A stretch of 7,527 nucleotides of DNA, from the NCBI GenBank assembly GCA_025965815.1, contig JAOPWF010000151.1, positions 1-7,527 of the forward strand. Direction: 5' to 3'. Source of the DNA: Mycobacterium sp. (GTDB taxonomy: Bacteria; Actinomycetota; Actinomycetes; Mycobacteriales; Mycobacteriaceae). This document shows, one piece after another, positions 1 to 7,527 of the stretch; within the stretch, counting starts at the first letter, position 1, and each line of letters begins with the position of its first letter. Under the pieces are notes generated by a model. It worked only from the letters and a program-made list of their open reading frames with translations, did no database searches and was not told where the DNA came from. The translations under genes and the position numbers were made by a program.

Positions 1-1107
1 TACTCCGGCGATGGACCCATCGTCCATCGAACGATGGACAATCCCGCCGATATCGAGTTCGTCCCGACCCGACACGGCGAGCTGACGTTGGCGCAAGCGC
101 GGGAACTGCTCGTGAGCACGCCCGATCCGCTGCAGTGGGATTGCTTCCGGTTCGGGATCATTCAGGGCAAGGACCACTTCACGTTCTACGCGAGCATCGA
201 CCACGTCCACGTCGACGCGATGATCGTCGGCGTCACCCTCGTGGAGTTCCATCTGATGTACGCCGCCCTGGTGGGCGGAAATCCCCCTATCGCGCTGCCG
301 GAGGCGGGCAGCTACCACGACTTCTGCGTCCGGCAGCGGAAGTACACGTCCGAGCTGACTCTGAAGTCCCCTCAGATCCGCGCATGGAAGCAGTTCGCCG
401 AACACAACGACGGCAGCAGGCCGGACTTCCCGCTGCCACTCGGTGACCCGTCGGTGCCGTCGGACGCCGACATCGTCACCGTGACCATGATGGATGAGCA
501 GCAAACAGCCCGATTCGAGTCCGCTTGTACAGCGGCGGGCGCCCGTTTCATCGGTGGCGTGCTGGCCTGTAGTGCCCTCGCCGAACACGAGCTGACCGGC
601 ACGCAGACGTACTACGGACTCACGCCGAGCGATACTCGCCGTACTCCGACGGATGCCATGACGCAGGGCTGGTTCACGGGCCTGGTTCCGATCACCGTCC
701 CCATCGGCGGATCAGCATTCGGGGATGCCGCCCGTGCCGCGCAGGTTTCCTTCGACTCGGGCAGGGGCCTGGCGGAGGTGCCCTACGACCGCGTATTGGA
801 GTTGGCGCCGACGCTGAGCAAGCCCCGGCCCAACTTTCCCGTGGTGAACTTCCTGGATGCGGGCACTGCCCCGCTCTCGGTGCTGCTCACCGCCGAACTG
901 GACGATCTGAACATCGGGATCTACAGCGACGGTAGGTACTCATATCAGTTGTCCATCTACGTGATCCGGGTCGAGAAGGAGACCGCGGTGGCGGTGATGT
1001 TCCCCGACAACCCGATCGCCCAGGAATCGGTCGGCCAGTATCTGGCCGCGTTGAAGTCCGTGTTCGAGCGCGTGGCCGAAAGCGGGCATTGGCGAAATGT
1101 CGCCTGA
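1..1107 (+). CDS. papA3: PapA-family acyltransferase, probably PapA3 of a trehalose glycolipid (TPP/DAT-type) locus; 5' partial
   Basis: The reading frame is open to the left edge, so the ATG at 34 is internal. 368 residues are visible, and PapA proteins run to about 460-510, so roughly 100 N-terminal residues are missing. Counting from the Met at 34, the sequence DHVHVDA holds the catalytic HxxxD motif (H57, D61), with Tyr76 exactly 14 residues after the Asp. This gives the HX3DX14Y signature of mycobacterial PapA enzymes, a branch of the condensation-domain fold. The usual Gly after the Asp is Ala62, which the signature tolerates. The family transfers acyl groups, often from a polyketide synthase, onto trehalose in the cytoplasm. 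mmpL follows after 48 bp on the same strand, suggesting one transcript. PapA3 is preferred over PapA1 from the inferred TPP-type context. The family call is secure; the exact paralogue is not. Confidence 0.9.
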   Translation, partial: YSGDGPIVHRTMDNPADIEFVPTRHGELTLAQARELLVSTPDPLQWDCFRFGIIQGKDHFTFYASIDHVHVDAMIVGVTLVEFHLMYAALVGGNPPIALPEAGSYHDFCVRQRKYTSELTLKSPQIRAWKQFAEHNDGSRPDFPLPLGDPSVPSDADIVTVTMMDEQQTARFESACTAAGARFIGGVLACSALAEHELTGTQTYYGLTPSDTRRTPTDAMTQGWFTGLVPITVPIGGSAFGDAARAAQVSFDSGRGLAEVPYDRVLELAPTLSKPRPNFPVVNFLDAGTAPLSVLLTAELDDLNIGIYSDGRYSYQLSIYVIRVEKETAVAVMFPDNPIAQESVGQYLAALKSVFERVAESGHWRNVA

Positions 1108-1143
1108 CTCCAGTCGCGGCGAACGCACCCGACTGGCGCAACC

Positions 1144-1151
1144 GGAGGTGA
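1144..1151 (+). promoter_or_regulatory. Strong Shine-Dalgarno site of mmpL, decides the start
   Basis: GGAGGTGA is an 8-nt match to the anti-Shine-Dalgarno end of 16S rRNA. From the end of GGAGG there are 7 nt to the in-frame ATC at 1156, an ideal distance. No ATG, GTG or TTG lies at a usable distance. The GTG inside the site (1148) opens a different frame that meets TAG at 1169. Confidence 0.75.
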
Positions 1152-1155
1152 GCGC

Positions 1156-4100
1156 ATCTTCCAACGGCTAGGCGACCTCGTCGCGCGGTGGCCATGGGTT
1201 GTTATTGGCTGCTGGGCGGTACTCGCGCTGGTGCTGCCGCTTGCGCTGCCCTCCCTGGCGGAGATGTCCCAGCGGAATCCCGTCGCCATCCTGCCTGCCG
1301 ACGCCCCGTCGACCGTCACGGCCCGACAGATCACCGAGGCGTTTCACGAAGCCGGCTCGGAGAACCTGCTGGTGGTGCTCCTCACCGACGACAAGGGGCT
1401 GGGACCGGCTGACGAGCAGGTCTACCGCACCTTGGTCGACAATCTGCGTCGGGACACTCAGGACGTCGTGATGTTGCAGGACTTCCTCAGCACACCACAG
1501 TTGCGTGAGGTGCTCGGCAGTCAGGATTCCAAGGCCTGGATGCTGCCGGTCGGCCTGGCGGGTGAGTTGGGCACGCCCGAGTCCTACAGTGCGTACACGC
1601 GGGTCTCCGACATCGTCAAGCACACCGTCAACGGATCCACACTCTCGGCCAACCTCACGGGCCCTGCGGCGACCGTCGCCGACCTGACCGATGCCGGTGC
1701 CCGGGATCGCCTCCCGATCGAGCTCGCGATCGCGGTCTTGTTGCTGGTGATCCTGGCGATCATCTACCGCAACCCGGTCACCATGATGCTGCCGCTGATC
1801 ACGATCGGCGCTTCGCTGATGACCGCGCAGGGCGTCGTCGCCGTCGTATCGCAATTGACCGGCCTGGCTATCTCCAACCAGACGATCGTGTTCCTGAGCG
1901 CGATGATCGCCGGTGCGGGAACGGATTACGCCGTGTTCCTGGTCAGCCGCTATCACGACTACATCCGGCTCGGCGCGGATCCGGGCCAAGCCGTACGGCG
2001 GGCACTTGTCTCCATCGGCAAGGTGATCTCTGCATCTGCGGCGACGGTGGGAGTCACCTTTCTGGGGATGGGCTTCGCCGAACTCGGCGTGTTCTCCACG
2101 GTCGGCCTGGCGTTGGCGATCGGGATCGGGGTGGCGTTCCTCGCCGCGGTGACCCTGTTGCCGGCCATTCTGATCCTGGCCGGGCCGCGCGGATGGGTCG
2201 CGCCACGCAGTGAGCGCACCGCCGCATTCTGGCGGCGCGCGGGCGTACGCATCGTGCGCAGGCCCACGGCCTATCTCGTCGCCAGCATGGTGATCCTGAT
2301 CGTTCTGGCCAGCTGCGCGGGCCTGGTCCGCTTCAACTACGACGATCGCAAGCAATTGCCCGAAGCCGCCGAGAGTTCGATCGGCTATGTCGCGCTGGAA
2401 CGCCATTTCCCGGTGAATCAGACCATTCCCCAGTACTTGTTCATCCAATCGCCGCAAGACCTGCGCACACCGCGTGCCCTCGCCGACCTGGAGCAGATGG
2501 CACAGCGAGTGAGCCAAGTCCCAGGCATCGCCATGGTCCGCGGCGTCACGCGGCCGACGGGAGAATCACTCGAACAGGCCAGGGCGACGTATCAGGCCGG
2601 CGAGGTCGGCAACCAGTTGGGCGGCGCGTCCACCATGATCAGCGGGCGCGCCGGCGACCTCAACCGGCTGGCCTCGGGTGCCGGCCAGATGGCCGACAGC
2701 CTCGGCGACGTGCGCGGCCAGGTCAACCAGGCCGTCTCGAGTGTCCGCAGCCTGGTCGATGCTCTCGCGTACATGCAGAACCAGTTCGGTGGAGACAACA
2801 CATTCGGCGAATTCGACAGCGCCGCAAAGCTCGTCACCAGTATGCGGGCGCTCGGCGACAATTTGCAGGTGAACTTCGCCGGCCTCACGAACAGCTTCGA
2901 CTGGGTCGACCCGGTGGTCGTTGCCCTTGACGCCAGCCCAGTCTGTGACGCCAACCCGGTCTGCAGCACCGCCCGCGTTCAGTTCCACAAGTTGCAGATC
3001 GCGCGCAACGACGGAACCCTCGACAAGATCGCCGGCCTCGCCCGGCAGTTGCAGTCGACAGGCTCGCTGCAGACGGTATCGGCAGCGGTGAGCGGTCTCG
3101 GTCGCTCACTGGAATCCGCCGTCAGCGCCCTGCGGTCATTGGGGTTGGACAATCCGCGCAGTGTGCGGACGCGCATGATCACCGTCCAGAACGGCGCCAA
3201 CGACCTCGCCAGTGCCAGCCGCCAGGTGGCCGACGGTGTGGCACTGCTCGTCGATCAGACCAAGCAGATGGGCGCAGGACTCAGCCAGGCGTCGGCGTTT
3301 CTGATGGCAATGGGGCAGGACGCGTCGCAGCCGTCGATGGCGGGATTCAACATCCCGCCGCAGGTGCTTAATACGGATGACTTCAAGAAGATCGCCCAGA
3401 TCTTCATTTCGCCGGACGGGCACTCGGTGCGGTACTTCGTCCAAACGGACCTCAACCCGTTCAGCACCGAAGCAATGGATCAGGTCAACTCGATCATCAA
3501 TATCGCCCGGGGCGCACAGCCCAACACCACGCTGGCGGACGCGTCCATATCGATGTCCGGCTATCCCGTCACGCTTCGGGACACCCGTGACTACTACGAG
3601 CGGGACATCCGGCTCATCGTCGCCGTGACCGTCATCGTCGTGCTTCTGATCCTGATGGCGCTGCTGCGCGCGGTCGTTGCTCCGCTCTACCTCGTCGGAT
3701 CGGTGATCATTTCGTACCTGTCGGCGGTCGGTATCGGCGTCCTGTTCTTCCAGGTGATTCTCGGGCAGCAATTGCATTGGAGCGTGCCCGGATTGGCCTT
3801 CGTGGTGTTGGTCGCGGTCGGCGCCGACTACAACATGCTCCTGGCCTCGCGGTTGCGTGAGGAGTCGCCACGCGGCATGCGAACCAGCGTCATCCGGACG
3901 GTGAGTTCGACCGGCGGAGTGATCACGGCCGCGGGGCTCATCTTCGCGGCCTCGATGTTCGGCCTGCTGTTCTCCAGCATCGGTACGGTCGTCCAAGGTG
4001 GCTTCGTCATCGGGGTCGGAATCCTGGTCGACACCTTCTTGGTGCGATCCATCACGGTGCCCGCCATGGCCGCTCTGCTCGGACGGGCGGGTTGGTGGCC

Positions 4101-4182
4101 CGCGCGTCCGTGGCTGCAGCAGTCAGCACCAGACGAAGCGGCAGAGAAGAAGACGGTGTTCGACGCGGTGACCGAGAACTAG
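1156..4182 (+). CDS. mmpL10: MmpL10/MmpL8-type RND lipid exporter with a non-canonical (ATC) or damaged start
   Basis: This is an inner-membrane, proton-driven RND-superfamily transporter predicted to export an acylated trehalose glycolipid. Read from ATC 1156 it has 1008 residues, the usual MmpL length. It has TM1 (about 13-31), a first periplasmic domain (32-185), TM2-6 (189-345), TM7 (371-392), a second periplasmic domain (393-815) and TM8-12 (818-979). Asp-Tyr proton-relay pairs sit in the two helix bundles: D257-Y258 in GAGTDYAVF and D891-Y892 in VGADYNMLL. Residues about 480-715 form an Ala/Gln-rich helical, coiled-coil-like insert typical of MmpL8/MmpL10, with a Cys pair (C597, C603). 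The short C-tail is polar. The nearest ordinary start, GTG 1231, would remove most of TM1. An ATG at 1097 lies in another frame that stops at 1169. The protein closely resembles what I recall of M. tuberculosis MmpL8; the MmpL10 name rests on inferred TPP context. Confidence 0.9.
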   Translation: MFQRLGDLVARWPWVVIGCWAVLALVLPLALPSLAEMSQRNPVAILPADAPSTVTARQITEAFHEAGSENLLVVLLTDDKGLGPADEQVYRTLVDNLRRDTQDVVMLQDFLSTPQLREVLGSQDSKAWMLPVGLAGELGTPESYSAYTRVSDIVKHTVNGSTLSANLTGPAATVADLTDAGARDRLPIELAIAVLLLVILAIIYRNPVTMMLPLITIGASLMTAQGVVAVVSQLTGLAISNQTIVFLSAMIAGAGTDYAVFLVSRYHDYIRLGADPGQAVRRALVSIGKVISASAATVGVTFLGMGFAELGVFSTVGLALAIGIGVAFLAAVTLLPAILILAGPRGWVAPRSERTAAFWRRAGVRIVRRPTAYLVASMVILIVLASCAGLVRFNYDDRKQLPEAAESSIGYVALERHFPVNQTIPQYLFIQSPQDLRTPRALADLEQMAQRVSQVPGIAMVRGVTRPTGESLEQARATYQAGEVGNQLGGASTMISGRAGDLNRLASGAGQMADSLGDVRGQVNQAVSSVRSLVDALAYMQNQFGGDNTFGEFDSAAKLVTSMRALGDNLQVNFAGLTNSFDWVDPVVVALDASPVCDANPVCSTARVQFHKLQIARNDGTLDKIAGLARQLQSTGSLQTVSAAVSGLGRSLESAVSALRSLGLDNPRSVRTRMITVQNGANDLASASRQVADGVALLVDQTKQMGAGLSQASAFLMAMGQDASQPSMAGFNIPPQVLNTDDFKKIAQIFISPDGHSVRYFVQTDLNPFSTEAMDQVNSIINIARGAQPNTTLADASISMSGYPVTLRDTRDYYERDIRLIVAVTVIVVLLILMALLRAVVAPLYLVGSVIISYLSAVGIGVLFFQVILGQQLHWSVPGLAFVVLVAVGADYNMLLASRLREESPRGMRTSVIRTVSSTGGVITAAGLIFAASMFGLLFSSIGTVVQGGFVIGVGILVDTFLVRSITVPAMAALLGRAGWWPARPWLQQSAPDEAAEKKTVFDAVTEN

Positions 4183-4193
4183 AAGCGCCCGGG

Positions 4194-5285
4194 TCAGGGC
4201 AGCGGTCCGATGATGTCGCGCGCCGTGGCGAAGGCGCCTTCGATGGAGTCCCGGGTGGCGGGGTCGAGGATGGCGATCGGGTCCATGCCGTGCACCGGGT
4301 TCACCGAGGTCGGCCGGGCGAGCGGATTGTCGTAGCGCGAGTACCCGGCGTCCACCATCGGCTGCAGGACGCTGTCGATCTGATCCACGAAGCCGTCGGA
4401 CATGCCGAGGTACCGCAGCGGCAGCGTCAACGGAAGGTGATTGACCGGGATCAGGTACGTCGTGGTCGTCGCGCCCTTGGAGTTAACCGTGGTCCTGATG
4501 TTCTGCGGAGGCACGTCACCGGGCCCGGTGAACGCGGCGGGTGTGTGCACGATCGCCGAGGCGGCGAAGGCGTTGGCGCCGGCGATCACATTGTCCGGCC
4601 GGTCGGGATAGTCGGAGAGACCGTCGTAGGTGGCGATGACCCTGTTGGTGTCGTACTGGCTCTCGACCGGCTTCGGCATCGTGTAGTCGATGAACGGGAT
4701 ATAGCTGCCCGGCGCGAAGATGCCCGCCAGGAAGCTCTGCCCGAAGCCGTGGCGGCCGGTCGGATCGCCGATCGTGGTGAACTGCAGCTTGTCGGCCGGC
4801 GGTGCGCTCGGATCGTTGGCGAGCCGCGCCTGTTCCTGGTCGAGTGCCAGCGTTCCCTGGGACAGGCCCACGGCGGCGGCGGGCTGTGTGCCGTTGCGAA
4901 TGGCCTTGTCCAGGCTGTTCGTCGCGTCCTTGGCCGCCACTCCGATGCTCACCCTGTCCGGGGAATAACCTGGCGGCAGGAACATCGATGGCACCCAGCT
5001 GAAGGGCGCTCCGGCCGGGTAGTCGATGAGGTTCCGCTTGGCGCCCGGGAAATACTCGTTGCCGGCCCGGTTCGTGTAATCAACCCACGGAATGCCGGGC
5101 GGTCTCGCTCCGCCCAGCGCGTACACGACCCGTGCTGTCGAGGCGTCGCCCACCGGGGACGGGGTCGGGGCATTCGACGAGTCGTTCGACGGGTACGCGG
5201 GATCGGCAGCCGAGATGCCGAGACCGAATCCCCCGGCTGAACCCACGACTCCCACTGCGATGGCTCCGGCGAGTAGTCGTCTCAT
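4194..5285 (-). CDS. Exported PE-PPE-domain acyltransferase/esterase (Chp1/Chp2-like), last acylation step of the glycolipid
   Basis: The 363-residue protein starts at ATG 5285, with GAGGAAGAA just upstream (5297-5289). This start places an export signal first: MRR, then a hydrophobic stretch rich in Ala/Gly/Val to about residue 27. The body is a PE-PPE domain (alpha/beta serine hydrolase) without the N-terminal PE helices. The nucleophile motif is GLSQG with Ser142. The probable acid is D226 in YDGLSDYPD, and the probable His is H283 in HLPLTLPLR, both in segments conserved in this family. Relatives Chp1 (SL-1) and Chp2 (PAT) in M. tuberculosis, and PE in the TPP locus, transfer acyl chains between partly acylated trehaloses after export. 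The gene converges on mmpL with 11 bp between the stops and follows the gap-like gene after 145 bp. A longer start at GTG 5348 would bury the signal peptide. The family is confident; the exact substrate is inferred. Confidence 0.88.
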   Translation of the reverse strand: MRRLLAGAIAVGVVGSAGGFGLGISAADPAYPSNDSSNAPTPSPVGDASTARVVYALGGARPPGIPWVDYTNRAGNEYFPGAKRNLIDYPAGAPFSWVPSMFLPPGYSPDRVSIGVAAKDATNSLDKAIRNGTQPAAAVGLSQGTLALDQEQARLANDPSAPPADKLQFTTIGDPTGRHGFGQSFLAGIFAPGSYIPFIDYTMPKPVESQYDTNRVIATYDGLSDYPDRPDNVIAGANAFAASAIVHTPAAFTGPGDVPPQNIRTTVNSKGATTTTYLIPVNHLPLTLPLRYLGMSDGFVDQIDSVLQPMVDAGYSRYDNPLARPTSVNPVHGMDPIAILDPATRDSIEGAFATARDIIGPLP

Positions 5286-5430
5286 CACTTCTTCCTCAGT
5301 AGCCCGATCTCGCCGTGGCGCTCTCGGCAATGGTAGTGCCCGCGGCACGCGAAACCCACGGTCAATTCGCGGTTTTCGGCTCCCACGTTACTGCAGGCTG
5401 CCATGTCACGCTCGCCTGAAAGGCAACTGT
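5286..5430. other. Gap between the gap-like gene and the PE-PPE gene; possible weak promoter region
   Basis: This 145-bp stretch holds no convincing gene. On the - strand it contains TTGACC (5368-5363), like a -35 element, but no well-spaced -10: TACCAT lies 24 nt away, too far for a standard promoter. The TTGACC overlaps an inverted repeat, CGCGAA (5348-5353) and TTCGCG (5366-5371). The Shine-Dalgarno of the PE-PPE gene is at its left end. Either read-through from the fadD-gap transcript or a weak internal promoter is possible. Confidence 0.35.
5348..5371. repeat. Short inverted repeat upstream of the PE-PPE gene
   Basis: The arms CGCGAA and TTCGCG are perfect 6-bp complements around a 12-nt spacer, 63 bp before the start of the PE-PPE gene. 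The shape could suit an operator, and the spacer contains most of a TTGACC motif on the - strand. A 6-bp repeat can easily arise by chance in GC-rich DNA. Confidence 0.25.
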
Positions 5431-6120
5431 CTACAGACCCGCGATCCCGACCACGAGCAGAACACAGCCGACCCCGGCCAGTAGAGCGGCGATATCGCGG
5501 CGGCGACGCGACCGGATCCAGTCGTGCAGTGCGGCCATCAACGCGCGCGTCCTGTCCGGCGCCACCAGGTAGGCGACGAGTGGGATCTCCACGAGCGCGA
5601 AGGCCACGACGTTGAATGCCAGCAGCGCTCCGCCTTGCGTCATCGGTGCGGCGCCGGAGGCGAGGATGACCGCCAACGCCGCCAGGTAGTCGACCGACGG
5701 CAGCGCGATGCCCAGGCCCACCACTCCCGCGACCCATAACGAACGGCCCTTCAGCAGGTGTCTTGCCCGCGTCGACAGCCTTCCCGGGCCGTCGTCGCCG
5801 CCGGCGGTCGAACCGGCCGGGTGCCGGCGGTCGAACCGGCCAGCCACGACGTTCGTGGCCAGTACGGCCGCGACCAGCACAGCCAGCATGCCAATCGCGA
5901 TCTGGACCTTGGGCAACGTGAAGTGCGTAGACCCCGACAGCCTGGGCCGAAAGACGAACAGCACGACCAGACCCACGGTCGTTCCCATCGCAAAGCCGCC
6001 GCACAGGAACGCGAGCAGCTGCAGCATCGGTCTGGGCCTGTTCAGCATCAGCACCGTCATGCCGATCCTGAACGGTTCCAGGCTGACTGCGACGGCCATC
6101 ACCAGGATGGTGATCCACAT
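5431..6120 (-). CDS. GAP/Sap-family (sulfolipid-addressing-protein-like) integral membrane protein
   Basis: The 229-residue protein has six probable membrane helices: about 3-26, 32-57, 74-94, 127-157, 162-186 and 209-229. A hydrophilic linker lies between helices 3 and 4 (95-125), and a basic segment RSRRRR (203-208) precedes helix 6. The segments SLEPFRIG in helix 1 and ALPSVDYLAAL in helix 4 are typical of the GAP family (Gap of glycopeptidolipid loci, Sap/Rv3821 of the SL-1 locus), which assists glycolipid export alongside MmpL proteins. The length is close to that of Sap, about 237 residues. The start at ATG 6120 lies 30 bp after the fadD stop, which suggests co-transcription; no strong Shine-Dalgarno is visible. 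The linker carries a 19-nt duplication (5800-5841). The family call rests on topology, motifs and context; the mechanism of this family is not well known. Confidence 0.83.
   Translation of the reverse strand: MWITILVMAVAVSLEPFRIGMTVLMLNRPRPMLQLLAFLCGGFAMGTTVGLVVLFVFRPRLSGSTHFTLPKVQIAIGMLAVLVAAVLATNVVAGRFDRRHPAGSTAGGDDGPGRLSTRARHLLKGRSLWVAGVVGLGIALPSVDYLAALAVILASGAAPMTQGGALLAFNVVAFALVEIPLVAYLVAPDRTRALMAALHDWIRSRRRRDIAALLAGVGCVLLVVGIAGL
5800..5841. repeat. Two direct copies of a 19-nt sequence inside the gap-like gene
   Basis: GCCGGCGGTCGAACCGGCC occurs at 5800-5818 and again at 5823-5841, giving a 23-bp period. It encodes residues about 94-107 of the gap-like protein, in the loop between helices 3 and 4. 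Because 23 is not a multiple of three, the copies are read in different frames. Confidence 0.85.
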
Positions 6121-6150
6121 GGCTAGTTGGTGGCAGTCTCGCTGGGCCGC

Positions 6151-7527
6151 CTATGCGTCCAACCGGGCGAACCGCTCGTGCCGGTATTGCTCGACACAGG
6201 CGGCCCGTTTGATCTTGCCGCTCGTCGTGGTGGGAATCGACCCGGGTCCTACCAGAACGAGGTCCGCGACGCTGAGGCCGTGTGACTTGGATATGGCGGA
6301 GGTGACGTCGTTCCTGACGACGCCGAGCTTGTGCATCGCCTCCTCGTCGGAGTCGCCACGCTTCTTGAGTTCGATGATGGTGACCAGCTTCTCGGTGTGA
6401 TCCACCGGAACCGATATCGCCGCGACCCGACCACCCGTGATCTCTTGGACCGTTGCCTCGATGTCCTCGGGATAGTGATTGCGCCCGTACACGATCAGCA
6501 GATCCTTGATGCGGCCGACGATGAACAGTTCACCCTCGGACATGAAACCGAGGTCTCCCGTTCTCAGCCAGGGTCCATCGGATGTGCCTGGCGATGCAGC
6601 GACGAGCATTCCCCCGAACGTGCGCTGGGTCTCTGCCGGCTTCCTCCAGTACCCGTGGGCGACGTTCTCGCCGTTCACCCAGATCTCGCCGACCTTTCCC
6701 GCCAGGCATTCGACACGCCCGTCGGGATCGACGATCCGCACCGCTGGTGACCGCGGTACGCCGTAGCTGACCAACGGTGTGCCGGACTGGCTGGCACACC
6801 GGTGTGCGATGCCTGCGGACAGCTTGTTGGTTTCGAAGTCGACGAATCTTGGTGCACCACTTTTGGCGCGGTTCGCCACGTACACCGTGGCCTCCGCCAT
6901 GCCGTAGGCCGGGGTCATCATGTGCTCGCCGAAACCGAACCGGGCGAAGCGATCGACGAACCGATTCAACGTGGCCTGATAGACCCGTTCGCTGCCGCTG
7001 ACGATGCTCAACACACCGGAGAGATCGAGCCCGGCGATGTCCTCGTCGGACGTTTTGCGTACGGCCAGGTCGAAGGCGAAGTTCGGCGCCGCCGAGCATG
7101 CGCGGGTGTTGGAGGCGAGCGCCTGGATCCACCTGGCGGGACGCTGCAGGAACGCCATCGGACTCGTGATCTCGGCGCGGTAGCCGCCCATGATCGGCGC
7201 AATCACGCCGATCATCAGTCCCATGTCGTGGTAGAACGGTAGCCACGTCACCACCGTGGTGTCCGGCGGCGGCACCCCATTGAAGTCCGGGAAGTAGCCC
7301 GCCATCATCTGCTCGAAGTTTGCCGTGAGATTGCGATCCGAGATCATGACCCCGGCCGGGACACGCGTCGAACCCGACGTGTACTGCAGGTACGCGATGT
7401 CCGCCGCGTCCTTGATCCGGGCGGCCGATCCGTTCCTGGCGTCCAGGTCCAGGGCGTCGACTTCTATGACCGTCGGGACGGCGCCGCCGATCAATTCCTC
7501 GACGTACTCGGTGACACTTCCCGCCAC
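6151..7527 (-). CDS. fadD23: Long-chain fatty acyl-AMP ligase (FAAL), FadD23-like; 5' partial
   Basis: The frame is open to the right edge, and the apparent start (GTG 7527) is internal. 458 residues are visible; FadD23-type ligases have about 580, so roughly 120 N-terminal residues lie outside. Visible motifs, counted from 7527, are the ATP-binding loop [12 protein letters not shown] (49-60), YGMAEA (208-213), LRTGDLG (321-327), the hinge [13 protein letters not shown] (338-350) and the C-terminal catalytic-lysine motif TTTSGKIKR (K438). The STRxPAG form of the loop and the VSYGVPRS segment are characteristic of FAALs, which form acyl-adenylates and hand them to a polyketide synthase rather than to CoA. 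The gene heads the leftward group fadD - gap-like - PE-PPE. FadD21, the DAT/PAT counterpart, is an alternative name. Confidence 0.9.
   Translation of the reverse strand: MAGSVTEYVEELIGGAVPTVIEVDALDLDARNGSAARIKDAADIAYLQYTSGSTRVPAGVMISDRNLTANFEQMMAGYFPDFNGVPPPDTTVVTWLPFYHDMGLMIGVIAPIMGGYRAEITSPMAFLQRPARWIQALASNTRACSAAPNFAFDLAVRKTSDEDIAGLDLSGVLSIVSGSERVYQATLNRFVDRFARFGFGEHMMTPAYGMAEATVYVANRAKSGAPRFVDFETNKLSAGIAHRCASQSGTPLVSYGVPRSPAVRIVDPDGRVECLAGKVGEIWVNGENVAHGYWRKPAETQRTFGGMLVAASPGTSDGPWLRTGDLGFMSEGELFIVGRIKDLLIVYGRNHYPEDIEATVQEITGGRVAAISVPVDHTEKLVTIIELKKRGDSDEEAMHKLGVVRNDVTSAISKSHGLSVADLVLVGPGSIPTTTSGKIKRAACVEQYRHERFARLDA

Noticed and set aside
1231..1233. GTG 1231 as the start of mmpL
   Set aside because: It would delete most of TM1 and the conserved RLGxLVxRxPW segment, and has no Shine-Dalgarno at a proper distance.
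1168..2517. 449-codon open frame on the - strand opposite mmpL
   Set aside because: Its translation is Arg/Asp/Gln/His-rich low-complexity sequence with no domain, the typical antisense shadow of a GC-rich gene; the + strand encodes a clear MmpL.
3136..3996. 286-codon - strand open frame opposite mmpL
   Set aside because: It has shadow composition (Arg/His/Asp-rich) and lies within the well-supported MmpL coding frame.
4187..4200. GCCC...GGGC as a terminator hairpin between the convergent genes
   Set aside because: The stem is only 4 bp with no T-run and overlaps the PE-PPE coding end; not enough to call.
4092..5240. 382-codon + strand open frame across the mmpL end and the PE-PPE gene
   Set aside because: The translation is Arg/Gly/Val-rich without motifs, while the opposite strand has a signal peptide and serine-hydrolase motifs.
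5346..5348. GTG 5348 as the start of the PE-PPE gene
   Set aside because: It would add a charged 21-residue extension before the signal peptide; ATG 5285 has a good ribosome-binding site.
5285..6118. 277-codon - strand open frame overlapping the gap-like gene
   Set aside because: It is hydrophilic and Arg/Gly-rich; the overlapping frame 5431-6120 gives six membrane helices and GAP-family motifs.

Overview
The window is high-GC actinobacterial DNA carrying a compact cell-envelope glycolipid cluster. The gene families present (PapA acyltransferase, MmpL exporter, PE-PPE-domain acyltransferase/esterase, GAP/Sap-type membrane protein, FadD fatty acyl-AMP ligase) occur together only in mycobacteria. 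The content and order fit the trehalose polyphleate (TPP) locus of non-tuberculous, mostly rapidly growing mycobacteria. They also resemble the sulfolipid-1 (SL-1) and di/polyacyltrehalose (DAT/PAT) loci of M. tuberculosis. The species cannot be fixed from this window.

Layout: on the + strand, a papA gene (1-1107, 5' end cut off by the window) is followed after 48 bp by an mmpL gene of the MmpL8/MmpL10 type (about 1156-4182). On the - strand, reading leftward, come fadD23-like (7527-6151, 5' end cut off), a gap/sap-like gene (6120-5431) and a secreted PE-PPE-domain enzyme (5285-4194). The two groups converge with only 11 bp between mmpL and the PE-PPE gene. The only gene-free stretch over 100 bp is 5286-5430, between the gap-like gene and the PE-PPE gene.

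How the genes probably work together (inferred from the characterised loci): the FadD activates a fatty acid as an acyl-adenylate and loads it on a polyketide synthase expected just outside the window. PapA moves the resulting acyl chains onto trehalose. MmpL, assisted by the GAP-like protein, exports the diacyltrehalose intermediate. The exported PE-PPE enzyme completes the poly-acylation outside the cytoplasm.

The most unusual point is the start of mmpL. No ATG, GTG or TTG occurs in frame between the preceding in-frame stop (1105) and codon 1231, yet the first transmembrane helix is encoded before 1231. A near-perfect Shine-Dalgarno sequence (GGAGGTGA, 1144-1151) sits 7 nt upstream of an in-frame ATC (1156) exactly where an MmpL start is expected. 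This points to an AUC start codon, a mutated start, a nearby 1-nt deletion, or a sequencing error. I see no wholly undescribed system here.
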